64,000 nt of DNA from Atherix ibis. Its lineage: Eukaryota; Arthropoda; Insecta; Diptera; Athericidae. Below the pieces are notes generated by a model. The model did not search any database. It was given only the letters and a program-made list of their open reading frames with translations, and was not told the origin of the DNA. The translations under genes were made by a program, and so were the position numbers. The stretch covers positions 77,549,622-77,613,621 of the forward strand of contig OY282606.1 of the NCBI GenBank assembly GCA_958298945.1, written 5' to 3'. This document shows, one piece after another, positions 10,996 to 23,480 of this stretch (positions within the stretch are counted from its first letter, which is position 1; the number at the start of each line of letters is the position of its first letter).

Positions 10996-13489
10996 ACGAT
11001 TATGAATTTTGAGTAAATATTGCTTTTAACCCTTTATCCTGAGTTCTTTACAAATCGTCTTATCATCTATAGGCTGAGCACAAGGCAGTTCGTCGTCGCA
11101 ATTAGGGGCGACGAATTCGGAACATTAGATGGGCAAAATGTCAGGAGTGGTTTATGGCATGGCCAGTAAGGAGTCAATCTACATCGATACTCTTCCATCA
11201 AAAACTTCTTGCCTCGATCCCAGTCCTTGACTGGTTACTCATTTTTTTCCCTTTTTTCAGAAAAAAAATATAACTTTTTATTTTTGAACTAATTCTTGTT
11301 AATTAATTTTTTTTCTCCAAGTTTTTTCCACCTTTAAACCCTTCTTTATCCTGACCCTACGTCCTTCTCCCTTAGAGAAATTCTTAGCTTTGGTGTCACC
11401 AATATAAAAACAAATAAAAGCAAATCTGATATAAAATAAATAAAAACAAAAAATATTCTCGAAACGTCATGTCAAAACGAAAACGAAGAAGAATAAAAAC
11501 AAAATTTGATCAAAATTAAGTCTATTGATAGTCACTCGACGACCGTAATACGCATACAAAACTGCACAATTTTTGATTATTTTGCAGAACTATTGTAATA
11601 AACAATATTTTTCAATTAATGACGAGGTTTGATTATGAACAGATTCTTATACAACTATCAATAACTAAATATGTAAATACTTTGACAAATAGTTAGTTAA
11701 GGTCGGATAGTCTGCAAACTGGAAAGTTGTTCTTGCATCATTATCCCCATCATCGCATCGCAATAACGTTGCGCACAAACGCATACACCAAACAACAGTC
11801 TTCAATTGAAAAGAATTTTTCTACATACCTTGAGTGATTTGTTGCAATAGCTTTTTTTGTTAATTTCAATTCTTATGGTTTCTCATTTGTCTCGTACATA
11901 TTTTATTCTTTGATTGAGATTTATCCGGACACTATAAATACAGAAAAAATAGTCACAGCAATAGTGATAGTTGCTTCAAGCAAGCAGAATTGTAAAAGAA
12001 TACGATTAGCAATAGAAACCAGCCACTACCAGGCAGGTCCATATATAGACAGTTTCACTTCTTGTTCGAAGTTTCACATTGTATTCGGTATAATGTTGGG
12101 TCTTTTTTCACCTATAATCGAATGAAGTGGAAATAAGAGTTTCCTCCAAGCCTAGTCTAGCCGTTTTCGTAGTCATTCGAATTTCGTTTTCATACCAAAG
12201 TTGCGCAAATTCTTGCAATTTCTTGTCGTCACACAAAACAGCTGGAAAAATACCAACTTTTCAATATTACGTAGCACATTGTTCTCTGCATACGACGTAG
12301 CTAATTACGAGTATTCCCACTTTCATTTGAGTGCACATTGGAGACGATAATTTTACTTTAATAGTATTCCAATTATTTGTCTATTTATATCACATCGACG
12401 TACGTTCAAAGCACTGAAAATAAATTTGTGTTTACATAATTGTCTAATGAATGTCCATACAATTTTATTTTTTTCCAATAAAAATTGAAATAAACACTAT
12501 GATTAAAAATGTCGGTCTTATTAAAACATAAGAGTTGATCCAAAAAAAGAAAAAAACCAAAAATTACCAGTGACTTAAGTCTTAAATAATCTAAAGTTGT
12601 GGGATAATTTGTATATTTTTGGGTAAGAATTTCGTCATTCTAGCAAATTATTTAAATTGTTTTGAAAAAAAAATCATTCTTTTGATGAATTTTCTATAAA
12701 ATTTGGAGAAAATCACCTTCCATAAAAATATATATACACGTAATATCTGAATTGTTAGTTTACGTACTAATTATACTAATTTGTAAATAAAAAAAAATTT
12801 CTAAGTTAATTCTTAAGGCAAATACTGACATGTGTTCCCTACTTTTAACTAGTCACACTCTTTTTAATTTATGCGCCTATTTTCAAACTAATTAAAATTA
12901 TGGTCTGGGTGTTGATGGCAACGTGAAGTAAAAGAATCATAAACATCGATAATTATCTTGTCTGACATTTGGGTACCTTTAATTCACTTTATTCTTGATA
13001 AATCCTCATAACTCTTCTATAATTCTCATGATGTTCTTGAATTTTCTCATCCTTATTCCAGAAGCAATTCCATGACATCATTCGAGCTCTGAACAGTTGC
13101 AAACTTACGTTCACTTCGTTTCATGATAGCACTAATAGCAGAGTCAGTTTGAGATTGAATTCTCCAAATGGTATTTGTGCTTTTGCTGAATTTTTTGTAC
13201 ATAACAAAATAAATATTCTTTGCTCAAAATTTAAATTTACCTTTTACCTTTATAATGTTTTTGGAATGCTTTGTCAAATTTGTATTTTTTTACGAGAATG
13301 TGAACAATGAGCATTGAAATTTGGATAGTTTAAATAACTATCAAATAAAATTTGGAAAGAACTCTAAGCCATTCTGTTCAACAAATGTTTTTAAAGTTTT
13401 GTGAAGTTAAATCTTTCTACAAAACCAGATAAAGCCTTTAACACACACAATATCCTTGTGACCGTTTAAAGCAGTTTCCTTCGGCAGTT
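10996..13489. other. Unassigned stretch
   Basis: No gene is recognised. A short less AT-rich block at about 11060-11235 (containing GCAGTTCGTCGTCGC and GGGGCGACGAATTCGG) stands out and may be a relic of an unidentified repeat. A 71-codon frame at 11910-12125 (+) has no recognisable motif. Confidence 0.5.
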
Positions 13490-13735
13490 ACACATTGGTT
13501 TCCACCTTTCGTATCAGTGCTAGAAGGTATCAATTGCCATCGTTCTTTCAAGTGTTTTTGATTTTTGGGACTTAGATGAGGTGAAAAGGGGGCTGAAAAA
13601 CCACAGATATTCTTTGTCCTGATAAAAACTTGTTGATGGAGATGGTCTTACGAAAGGAGGCATTGTCATAGTAGAGCCTCCAAGTGTGTTTTTTAAGTCT
13701 TTAAAAGGATCCGCATTTGCATCAGCTTCCATTGC
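13490..13735 (-). mobile_element. Mariner-like relic, Mos1-HTH/GVQW3-like family, short fragment
   Basis: The minus strand resembles the C-terminal half of the element at 35.4-36.3 kb. The plus-strand word GATAAAAACTTGTTGATGGA at about 13620 matches GATAAAAACTCGTTGATGGA at about 35720, and both are followed by a similar CATTGTCA/CATTGACA block. The frame 13520-13732 (MEADANADPF...) reads through this relic and is not a real gene. The copy is heavily decayed; only about 250 bp is recognisable. Confidence 0.6.
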
Positions 13736-13739
13736 TTCT

Positions 13740-16045
13740 CAACGAAAATATTATTCACGACACTAAAAAACTTTAGTGCTCTTGATAAGAAATGTGCTCA
13801 ATAGGCTCGTAGCAGCTTTGCGTAAGTGAAATTTAAAAATATAGTTTAAAATATGCGTCCCCCTAAAAATAAATTTTGCATATAATTTTAAAATTTTGAA
13901 TATGTTTTTTCGTGAAGTACGGCGTGATGACGCAGTTTGAACAATGTACCCTCAAGGTAGGCATATACTGCTTTTCCAATAATGGGGATAGTTTGAAAAA
14001 CTTAAATTTTTTTTTTTATATGATTCATCTTAATTATTAAATTTTGAAATAAGGATGTTTTTAAAAAATTGTTTGTTGAGAACACTCCCCTTTTAGCACG
14101 TAGTTTTAGAAGTTTAAAAATTCACGTTAATTGAATTTCTCTAATTCAAGGGAGGATGCAATTTTAAAAACTCTTCAAACTTAAGGTACGCTAATAACGA
14201 GGGCAATTATAAAAATTTGAGTTGGAAAAATACTCCACGCTTTTGAGGTAGGCTTATACAGCTTCAGAAATAGTAAGGGTAGTTTAAGAAATATTCATTT
14301 TGGAAACTATTTTTGTTAGGTTAGTGCTGTTTTTAAAATAATGTTAAAGTACTCTCCATGAAAATATTGTCTTTAAGTAGCTAATTTAGTATAAAGATCA
14401 TTGGTTTTAAATCCCTTAATAGTCAAGACATTGTTATTTTTTCTTCAGTTGTAAACATTTATTAAATAATTAATTATAAACAAATTCATTAACCAAACAA
14501 ACGTAAAATCTAAAAATGAACAACTGTCCTAAGATGATGTAAACGAACGAATAGTTATCCTGTTATTTTTGGATCTTAAACTTATATAAATTAAATTTTT
14601 CTAGTGTTGTCATATTTTATAATAATTAAACACTACTTTTTGAATAATAAAAATTCACTTGTAAAACTTTACACATATATCTAATAGAGATTAACATATT
14701 TTCTGTTAAATTTTTTAATTCCGCCTTTTTCTTATTTAATATTAATTTATTTAAAAACAAACGGCGTGAAAAAAAATAGATTTTGTTTGGTAAGCGCTTT
14801 TCTGAAATAACGCTTACTCTTGATGCATCAATTAACAATATCTTAAAAGAAACTCATTAAAAACAATGAAGTAATTTGTTGAAGGTGGGAAATTGTTATG
14901 CAATTACCTCATTTCTATTCATAAAGGAAAAAACTCTGCCACACCATCTTAGTAATCTTTAGGAAAATGTAGCAGACGATCATTCTTGAAGAGGCAGAAT
15001 ATTTGTTGAACAGCGTAAAAATCATAAATATTTATGGTAGTGACTGACTGTGGCAGAGGCAGAGTGTGGTTATGTTTATTTTCGAAACGAGTGCACTCTT
15101 ATTTATGGATTCCCTATTCATGTTCTAAATAAACGCATTTTTACGCAACCATCATGTGTACTGGGAGTACTAGTTTTCTAATTTCACAGAAAGTCGGCAA
15201 TTTTCTAGATCTACGAGTAATTGCACAAATCTTTATGCATAATTAAGATGCAATTGCTTATGACTTTCTTTGATATGCACACTCATTTATGTATAAGACC
15301 GTTTTTTTAGAACCTCAATAATACGAGATATAAGCAGAAACTTCTAATAAAAAAGGTTCTATTATCTAGGCTATGATAATTTGTTAGTAAATATTTTTTA
15401 TCTTTTATTATCAACAAACAAAATTTTTCAATATTGACCTGTTTTCTAACCATTGAATACAACATTTACTCATATAGTTTTGGAAAATGTTTTTTATCTG
15501 TATATCATCTATCCGTATCTGCTACATTAAAAGTAAAAAATTCACCATCTATTTAGTATTCATAAGAATAGATATGGTACAAAGAATAAAACATGTTTAA
15601 TATTTTCTTATAAATCTACATTAGAGTTCATATCACGTTTCAATTTTTTAATATTTCTTCTTTTATCAAAACATTTATATTCGGTTTAATTTTTATATCT
15701 TTATTTTCTAATTTATATTCTGTATTTGAATTCTGATCTGTCACAAGCGGAAAAAAAGATTTTTTGATGAATTCAATTAATTATTAATTATTGAACATAA
15801 AGACTATAATGTTTAGTTCTTAAGATAGTTTATTTTGAATGTAATGTTATTTTTACACTGAGGACATTATAGAATTCTTTAATGGTATATCTTCATTACT
15901 GAAGTTTTAAGAAAATTATTCAATGCTTAAAAACTAAATTGGTGACAATGCTTAAAAACTAAATGGCATTTCATTAAAAAGTAAAACCTGATTAATTGTG
16001 ATATCATTTTAAATTGAAAAAACTTGATTACACAAAAGATAGTTT
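13740..16045. other. Unassigned stretch with diverged repeats
   Basis: Two diverged copies of a block occur at about 13950-14000 and 14236-14290 (CAAGGTAGGCATATACTGCTT versus GAGGTAGGCTTATACAGCTT, each followed by a GGGGATAGTTT-like or AAGGGTAGTTT-like word). A weaker third lies at about 14180. A short direct repeat of ACAATGCTTAAAAACTAAAT lies at about 15929 and 15947. Nothing else was recognised. Confidence 0.5.
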
Positions 16046-16133
16046 AGTAAATTTCGCTTAGGTCCTTGTTTGTTTTATTTATTTACACGTTACGTAAATG
16101 AACACACAAACAAGGTCCTAAGACCAAATTTAC
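16046..16133. repeat. Inverted repeat, ~28-bp arms
   Basis: The left arm, 16046-16073, contains CTTAGGTCCTTGTTTGT. The right arm, 16106-16133, contains ACAAACAAGGTCCTAAG. There are a few mismatches. The loop itself contains an ATTTAC/GTAAAT pairing, so a branched hairpin is possible. Confidence 0.75.
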
Positions 16134-16153
16134 TTATTTTCAGTCAAATTTAC

Positions 16154-16263
16154 TTATGGTTGTAGTACTATAAAATTGCACCTACCTTTAAACAATAAGC
16201 TGAAAGCCCTTTTATAGCACCACAACCATGACTTCATTCATGGTTGTGGTGCTATAAAAAGGG
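16154..16263. repeat. Hairpin with 25-bp arms plus a third nearby arm copy
   Basis: The left arm, 16207-16231, contains CCCTTTTATAGCACCACAAC. The right arm, 16238-16263, is its reverse complement with one extra A, and the loop is only 6 nt. A third, diverged copy of the arm (ATGGTTGTAGTACTATAAAA) lies at 16154. Together with the inverted repeat immediately to the left, this is the densest palindromic cluster in the window. Confidence 0.85.
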
Positions 16264-16859
16264 TTTTTTGCTCTTCAAAACTGACCGGTAATTAACCATA
16301 ACAAGTGGAAATAATCACCGATTGTTACATTTTTTCGCGATAGAGCAGTAAGAAAGGAATTTGCTGAATTCAGGATCTCAAATAAGGAACGGAATCCTAA
16401 TTTTAGGACTACTTCAACATACTCGTACAATCATCTCTCAAAATATCGAATAAATATTTATGGACTTCCAATTGTCTATTAAAGAACATTCGCAAATTTT
16501 TTTCTATTAGTTGCATATAAAGTGAAATACTTGCATTAGTAATATTAAGTACATCGAAAAGATGCAGTTTTTAGTTAGTGGACTGACTAAAAACATATTC
16601 ATTTAAATATTTATTTTAGTTGTTTGAATAGATTTTGAATTATTTTTCTTTCCTTGAAAATTTTGTGAATTTTCTTCCTTTGAAAGGACTCTCTGATTAA
16701 TCTGAGAGGGATAACGTACCTTTGACAGCTGTCATGTCAGCTTTTTTTATTGCCCTGAACTTTTAATAAGTGGGTTTATTAATAGCTGTATATCGTATTA
16801 TCATTTTTAGCAACATTTATATTAATAACTATTCAATAGTGGCCATGCCTTGTACCGAC
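16264..16859. other. Unassigned stretch
   Basis: No gene is seen. A 12-bp palindrome, TGACAGCTGTCA, lies at about 16724. TGACAG/CTGTCA words are common in fly promoters, but no transcription unit follows. Confidence 0.45.
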
Positions 16860-17275
16860 AATTTTCTGACTAAGCTTTGAAACAATTTCAGGCCGACTCC
16901 ACTTCTTCGAAGAAATTTGTTTTTAGTGATGAAGCGCGTTTTTGGCTCAAATCTTAATGATAGGTTGATGCATTCTTAAAAATAATCTTCCATTTTAAGC
17001 TGGAGGCAGAATTAGTCCATATTTAAATGTATATCGTTAATGACAGATAATTCAGAATTTTCTTTGGCCGAATCTGGAAGGATTTAGATCTGACTGATAT
17101 CTGGTTTTAATAAGATGGTACCACATACTGTACCGCCAGAAAAACCGTAGATTTGTAGAAAGAGAAATAAAAAAAGAGTTTTTGATATCTAGATTGAGGT
17201 TTACAAAGTTGTTTTCGATCGCTAATGTATTTTTATTTTAATCTAAAGATACTCAGACTTTATAGGAAAAACCCT
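16860..17275 (+). mobile_element. Degenerate transposase relic (DUF4817-type Tc1/mariner-like)
   Basis: In broken plus-strand frames one can read KFVFSDEARFWLKS (the S-D-E-A block holding the first catalytic Asp). Further on comes DLTDIWF, a stop, then DGTTYCTARKTVDL, equivalent to the usual W-F-Q-Q-D-G-A-T-C-H-T-A-R block that holds the second catalytic Asp. Many stops interrupt it. An ACCCTGTGTA word at about 17269 may be part of a terminal repeat. The order and spacing of the two blocks are as expected for this transposase type. Confidence 0.65.
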
Positions 17276-17477
17276 GTGTAAATAGTAATTTTACAAGGAC
17301 GAAACTGTCTTTTTAAAACTTGTTTTTTTTTGTCTGGTTTTTCACGCTTTTGACTTTTTTTGTTGGTTTAAATGGTGTAAATTAATTTTTAAGCTATCAT
17401 CCAGATAGTACTAGTCTAGTTGGTGATTTAAAGTTCTTTTTCAGATTTTAAAAGAAATTAGAACAGACAAGTAATCA

Positions 17478-17940
17478 GACTGACATTACTGAGAGCGATC
17501 TGGAAGCAGCAGTTTGTATTTTCTATCACTGCAGTACAAGTTTGACTTACGAAACGTTTCAACGAACCTATGGGAAACATTCCTTATCAAGAACACAATT
17601 TTTGCGGTAGCATAAATAATTTTTTGAGGGCCGCGAAACAGTCTTTTTAGGGACTTTTCTTTACAAAGCATATCTAGAAGGGCTTAGGAAAATTTGAACA
17701 TTGCAGATAATTGACACATTGATCTAATGTCAGTCCGTTAAATTATTTTTTGTTCCCTAAAATCAAAGACACTTGAAAGGACGTGATTTTGGTTCTACCG
17801 ATAATATCCAAAGTAGTGTAACCAAGGATCTGTAGGCGATTCCAGTTGAAGCCCTCCAGCACTGCTACAAAGAGTAGAAACAATGCCTCCGCCGATGTAT
17901 AGCATGAGTGTATACAAATAAAATAAAATTGTTGCACAAA
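17478..17940 (+). mobile_element. Mariner-like relic, Mos1-HTH/GVQW3-like family, deletion derivative
   Basis: The left segment CTGACATTACTGAGAGCGAT is identical to the one at about 59709. It is followed by GCAGTACAAGTTT and by ACGTTTCAACGAACCTATGG, as in the 59.7 kb copy, but most of the start of the transposase is deleted between them. The right part (17760-17920) matches the transposase C-terminus of that copy, including the CACTTGAAAGGACGTGA and GCGATTCCAGTTGAAGC blocks. The catalytic core is absent from this copy. No protein can be made. Confidence 0.75.
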
Positions 17941-17944
17941 AAAA

Positions 17945-20181
17945 AATGTTTGCCACAAAGACGCATTTTTCTCACACATTCTTCTTAGTATTTTCTTTAT
18001 TTTTAGTTTACTTTTAAATAAAAACATATTTTTAAGGAAATTCAAGAAACAATTAAATATATTTTTAACAACTGTTTTTTTCATAACAAATTCACTTATG
18101 TTATATTGCTTCTGTTTGGTATTTGGTGTGTGTTCAGCTATTAATAACAAGTGTTTTCAGGTGAAAATCTTTCGCTTCGCCACTATGCCACTCATTCTCC
18201 ACAAGGCCCTCAGTATACTTTCTTATATTTTCAGTATGTGCTGCTTTTTCATACGAGAATATGTGTGTTTTCAAACCAATTCTAGTGGAAAAGTTTAAGC
18301 AGAAATGCCTAACAGCGAAACGAAACAGGCATTTACCGTTTCTAATCATAGAATCTTAAAAATTCCGCATACGGAATACTATTCGATTATTATAAGAAAC
18401 GGCAGTACTCGTAACTTTAAAGAGAAAAGCTTATTCTGGTGTTACCTGTTGCCATTGTGACTGTTGGTACTGTTGCTGTTCTCACCGTTTCTACTTTAAC
18501 TTCAACTTCCAATTCTGGCTTTACTACGATTGAAATTCACTCTACGATAAGAAATAAGTTGTTAATAATGTAAAGAGAATATGCTGAAATACGATTACTT
18601 GTAAATCACAATAGATAAAACTGATTAGATTGATCTGATCTGAAAGCTTTTTCAGTTAGCATCATTTTTATTTGTCTGTTATATCATCCCATAAACAGCC
18701 TATAAAGTATCATATCAAAAAATAGGGTCAATACTACTGTTTATTGATGGGTGCTTTGTCGATAGTCTAACTTCCTTTGTGTTTCGGGTTGGAAGATTGG
18801 TACCAACAGAAGAAAAACAAATTAGATGACAACAAGTGAGTAGTGATATTTATTGAGTTTTCTTGGTAGTTTTTCGAATAGAATAGTTTTTGTGCTAAGA
18901 TAGCATCAGAAAAAGTTGAGGGGCTATAGAAGAGCATAAAACTTATTGCGAAGAAGACTGTTTTCTTAAAGTGTAGACAATTTTTATATTTATTTTCGAA
19001 TAGATTTGCATAAATTATGAAAATCGTTAACCTTTCTTGATTGTTTGCTGAATGTAGAATATGTCCATACATACGAAAAAGTTATTCTGACTAACGGAAA
19101 AATTGAATTTAATTTGAAATTTATTATGTTTTCCTATATTTTTTTTCTCTTATACTTTTTTATTCGTATGATTTATTTCCTATTTAAAGTATAAAAAGAA
19201 ATTATTATACAGTTATTTTTGGAAACGAAAGAATTTTTACCTTTCGCTAAGCCATTTTACCTTTTAACTTGACTGTGACTTTGAGTTAAAAGTGGTAAAC
19301 AAATCAGACTGTGCATTTTCTATTGTAAAAGTATTTTCATTGGCGCTTTCTACCATTTTCCATCGGATTAGGTTAAATGCCAACAAGAAAAGTTCAAAAT
19401 GGCATAAGAAAGTGATTCGTTTGTTTAATTTTAAATTAGTATACTCTGAAAATCAAAAACATTTTTTTTGTGAGTTCGTTAGTGCAAACATTTTCAACAA
19501 AGGTTGAAATTTTCTGTTTGGAATTTTTAGTAAACCGCTTAAAAATCACATGATTATTTAATCCTTTCAGTGTTTATTCGAATATTTGAAGTGGAAGTTA
19601 AATTAAAGCGCCTTCTTTAATCGCCGGTACTTAATGTGTTAACTACATTAACCCATTTTCTATTTATGGTGCAAAAATTTCAAAAAAATGCACCAGTCCA
19701 GTCAGATAGTATGGACCTTTGTTCTGAATTGATTCGCGATTCTTGTTCTGAATTGATTCGGTCATTTACCTGGTCTTTATGATCACGGCGCGACTCAATT
19801 TTCGAATTTTTTTTTAAATTTCGAAGGCATGGGCAAACAATTTTTAAATCGATTAAATAAAAATTCTTTGTAGTTGCCAGTATGATTAGGAGTATATTTT
19901 GAATAAAAAATAATCTAAACGCGATCCGTCATTTCATACCTGGACCGTGTAAGCGCGAAGGTGAGTTATAATATTTTTTGCAATTCTGTAAATCGCAATT
20001 ATGAGTAATGTACTGATTTTCGCAATTTGTCGAAAACCCACCAAGAATTCCAAATAGAATAGAAATTTCGTTCAGGGGATATTAAGATCATTTGTGTATG
20101 TATCCCGTCAACGAAATTTTATTTTTTTGGCTCGGTAGTTTAGGTGCCGCAGAAAAAGGCATTAAAAATAAGTTCATTTTG
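17945..20181. other. Unassigned stretch
   Basis: Several open frames of 61-135 codons overlap on both strands (for example 17743-18150 minus, which runs through the transposon relic). None shows a domain. A Val/Thr-rich low-complexity reading at 18430-18545 was examined and rejected. A direct repeat of TTGTTCTGAATTGATTCG lies at about 19719 and 19743. Confidence 0.5.
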
Positions 20182-20257
20182 AAATTTAGATTTAATATTT
20201 TACATGTAGAATTATAATCAAATTTAGATTTAATATTTTACATGTAGAATTATAATC
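20182..20257. repeat. Perfect tandem duplication, 38 bp x 2
   Basis: Two adjacent identical units (20182-20219 and 20220-20257) begin AAATTTAGATTTAATATTTT. Perfect identity implies a recent slippage or duplication event. Confidence 0.9.
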
Positions 20258-20959
20258 AACTTAAGTAGAATACTCATAGATTGTTAATTTTTTTGGAGTA
20301 AAATTTAATTATTTTATAGTTATTAAGCTTAGCTAATAAGGAGCTTTTGTGAATAGTAAACTTGATAAAGGAACTAAAATTTAAATATTTTACGCTTATG
20401 TGCACTTAGTATTTTAAGGATATGGACTAGTACTTACTACAAAAAAAATGTATTTAAAATAAACCTTCAAAATCCTTCAAAAGACCCTTTGAAAATCGAA
20501 AGTGATCCCATATCGGTTACTGAGAAAGCTCAATATAACTATCGAGTGGTAATCGTATTAGAATAATTTTAATAATTAAATCGTACCTATCGAACACCCA
20601 CTGAGAATCTACTTTTCAGTAATTTTTTTGATAAAAAAACAATCAGGGACAATCATATCTTAGTAAGTCAAAAACGCATAAGTTAAGGAAGAATTTCTCT
20701 TTTCTAGTCAGAATCAGCCTTATTTTCTTCGAAAGTATTTTTAACAAATTGAACTGTGAGATCATATAAAATATATCAATTTTATACACAATTTAATCTT
20801 AAAAACTTTGATATGATAATGTATTGGCTCAGAAACCAAATTAGGATACTAAAATTTAACAAAGCCACATGATTTTTCACTTTTATATAATGTAAAGAGT
20901 TATCCGATTTGTACATCCAAAAAACACTTAAAATTCTGATCTGGATAAAATTTTGATTT

Positions 20960-21570
20960 TATTATATTGCTTGGATCTTGCCACATTATTCAAATGACCG
21001 CCACGAGACTTCTTGAAGGATTGAATTGAGATAATTTTGGTGAATTTTTAAATGCTGTAGACTTTGATGATTATCTGCGTAAACACAATCTTTTGCGTAT
21101 CCCCAGAAGTCCAACGGCATTAAATAGCACGATCTTCTAGGTCAATTGACATCACTGAATCTCGAAACTATTTACTGGTTACTGTTCGCAAATTTGTTAT
21201 TTTGTGTGAATTGTGACGCCATCTTGTTGAAACCACATATTGCTAAGAAATAAAATCTTGAAGCTCAGGCCAAAAAAAATCGGTTATTAGACGGCCATAG
21301 CGCTCAGAATTGATGATAATGCTCTCTCCTTCATTTTCAGAAAAGTACAATGTCACCCTCAGACTAAAATACACACCAGACCTGATCAAATGGCTTCTCC
21401 AAACTTATTTGAGGGTTTTTACAGCCTCTTAAATGCCAATTTTGCTTATTGCTGTATCCGCCATCATTTTCTCTTAGAGAGCAGAATCACCACTTTTGTA
21501 GATAATTTTAACAATTTTATTGCTTTATTCGGTAATTAAACGATCTATAACGTAAAATGGCAAATTTGCA
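20960..21570 (-). mobile_element. Degenerate transposase relic (DUF4817-type), antisense
   Basis: The minus strand shows scattered but collinear blocks of the same transposase type seen at 2.3 and 16.9 kb. The plus-strand signature runs CCACGAGACTTCTTGAAGG, AGAAGTCCAACGGCATTAAA, TAGGTCAATTGACATCACTG and ATCTTGTTGAAACCACATAT. On the other strand these correspond to the F-L-W...P-L-D block, N-W-P-P and W-F-Q-Q-D-G blocks. The order is right and the frame is destroyed. A parallel relic with the same blocks lies at 33200-33720. Confidence 0.7.
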
Positions 21571-23480
21571 TTGTTTAAACTAAATTAATGAAACCTTGAG
21601 TGACATATAGTTTTGACAGGTAGGACATTTCCAGAGAAGCGGGCAACCACAAACAGTTCAAGCTTTCGATTTTGTTTGTATTTAAGTATGTTACAGCTCG
21701 ACATGTCCTTGATACAAATACAGAATAATTGCTAAACTCTTAGGTATCCTCTTTTTCGGTCGACATTAACCAATTTAAAAAGCAATTAGAAAAATAAGTT
21801 TGTTTGTGATTCTTATAGAAAAATGAATAATATTTTTACCACGTTATTAAATATAAAAAAAACTTTTTTTTTCACTTATAAAAAAACGAAATTCAAAATT
21901 CAAACAAAATTTAGCAACTAAGTGTAATTTTAAAGTTTATTGTAAATATAAAAATTTTGACGCAAAAACAAAAATTTTTTGTACATAAATATGTTAGACA
22001 TTTAAATAGTATACATGACTGTAGCAGATAATTTGTTAAATTAAGCAAATGATATCAGATAGTAAAGTGCAAAACGTTTATTTATTCAAGATAAGATTAT
22101 ATAATCTCTTTTGCATAAATCTCCCATAGAAATCTTCAAGAAAAATAAAATTTCAATTTCTCATAATAATATTTTGGAATTTTTTTTTGTACGTAATTTA
22201 TGTTTTTAGTAGTAGTAATAATTTTTAATATTAGAATAGGTAGAAGAAACATTTTTAATTGCTTGAATAATGCTTTAGTTTTTATGTCGATTACACATAC
22301 AATTGAACTTCTAATTTTATTTTCAAGGAACTACAATGACAATGCCTTCCAGATTCTTTTTTATTTTTATTTTTTTTTATCTTTAAGTTGTATTAATATT
22401 CTGCATAATTTTAGAAATTATTTGCTCAAAAAACATAGTATAATAGAAGTACAAAGTAAATATGTGTCCCATAAGAAACACAACATAAATCAATGTTTTC
22501 TATCTTTATTTTACGATTCATGTGCAGATAATGCATACTTTAAACAAAATGAAAAAAAGTAGAACGAAACTGTACTCATAAAATTAAGTAGCTCTTCTGA
22601 AATTAGTGCTTTTGTACTCTGGTAGTGAATATATGCGATAATCGGCCATTAAGAGATTATTTTTAGAAAATTTTGCTTACAAATACACTCCAACAAAAAG
22701 TTAAAAACATCAAAAAACTTTTAAATAAAAAGAAGAAAGTCGAAGCTAATTTTATTATTAAAAGCTTCGGCTATAAATGTTTGTGTCTTAAAGGTATTTA
22801 AAATACTGAGTATAAGTTAGCATGTATTGATGATAGTATGTACTTTTACTGTGTTTTTCTTGAACTTGGCATACATTTTCAGATAAAAGAAATACTTTAG
22901 AAATTCTAATAAAGCCATTACCAAGATATGATAGTATTAGAAAGTATTTGCGTGCCTTAACAAATGTGGACACGACCAGTCGGTAATTGTAAAATTTATT
23001 CTTCTTAATAATGAAATTAGGAATTTGTTCGTTAACAAAATTATTTAATATAGTCCAAATTTGACAATTAACTTAACGAATTTATGAAAAGAAATGGTAA
23101 TTTATACTGATAGTCTAGTGAAAATTAGGTACTATGTATGTGGAAAAAAACTATAAACCCGAAAAAGGAATTTACTGTAAGAAATTAAATTATTTTTGTT
23201 AATAATTTCTATATTCAATTACGTTGATAAATATTGGGTCGTCCGAAAAATCATGATACATTATTTTCTATTGTTTAAAAAGTGTACTTATTTATATAAA
23301 GAATAAAGATCAATTGATGATATATGTCCCATTTTGCTCGATAACCTTTTGCCACATTTCAGCCGACCTCGATAATTCCTCGTTCATAGAAGCACTTGTC
23401 TATCGGTGAAATAAACTGAACCAGGTGGTGATTTACAGCCTCATATGATTTGATCTGAAGGATTTTTGGAGATAGTGAAG
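21571..23480. other. Unassigned stretch
   Basis: Very AT-rich. A 120-codon open frame at 22200-22562 (+) is Phe/Ile/Asn-rich, as expected for chance frames in such DNA, and has no recognisable motif. A small imperfect hairpin lies near 22739-22772 (GAAGCTAAT...AGCTTCGG). Confidence 0.5.

Noticed and set aside
15010..15035. AACAG|CGTAAAAATC as the exon continuing the split AG codon
   Set aside because: It gives SVKIINIYG then a stop with no donor before it; the match to the expected SVN is only two residues.
17743..18150. 135-codon minus-strand open frame
   Set aside because: It runs antisense through the mariner-like relic at 17478-17940 and into AT-rich flank. The content is frame-shadow.
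18430..18545. Minus-strand Val/Thr-rich reading (VKPELEVEVKVETVRTATV...) ending at an ACAG|GTAACA donor-like site
   Set aside because: The sequence is low complexity, there is no start codon, and the only in-frame acceptor lacks a pyrimidine tract. No motif supports an exon.
22200..22562. 120-codon open frame, Phe/Ile/Asn-rich
   Set aside because: Composition is exactly what chance frames in AT-rich DNA give; no signal peptide logic, motif or promoter could be made out.
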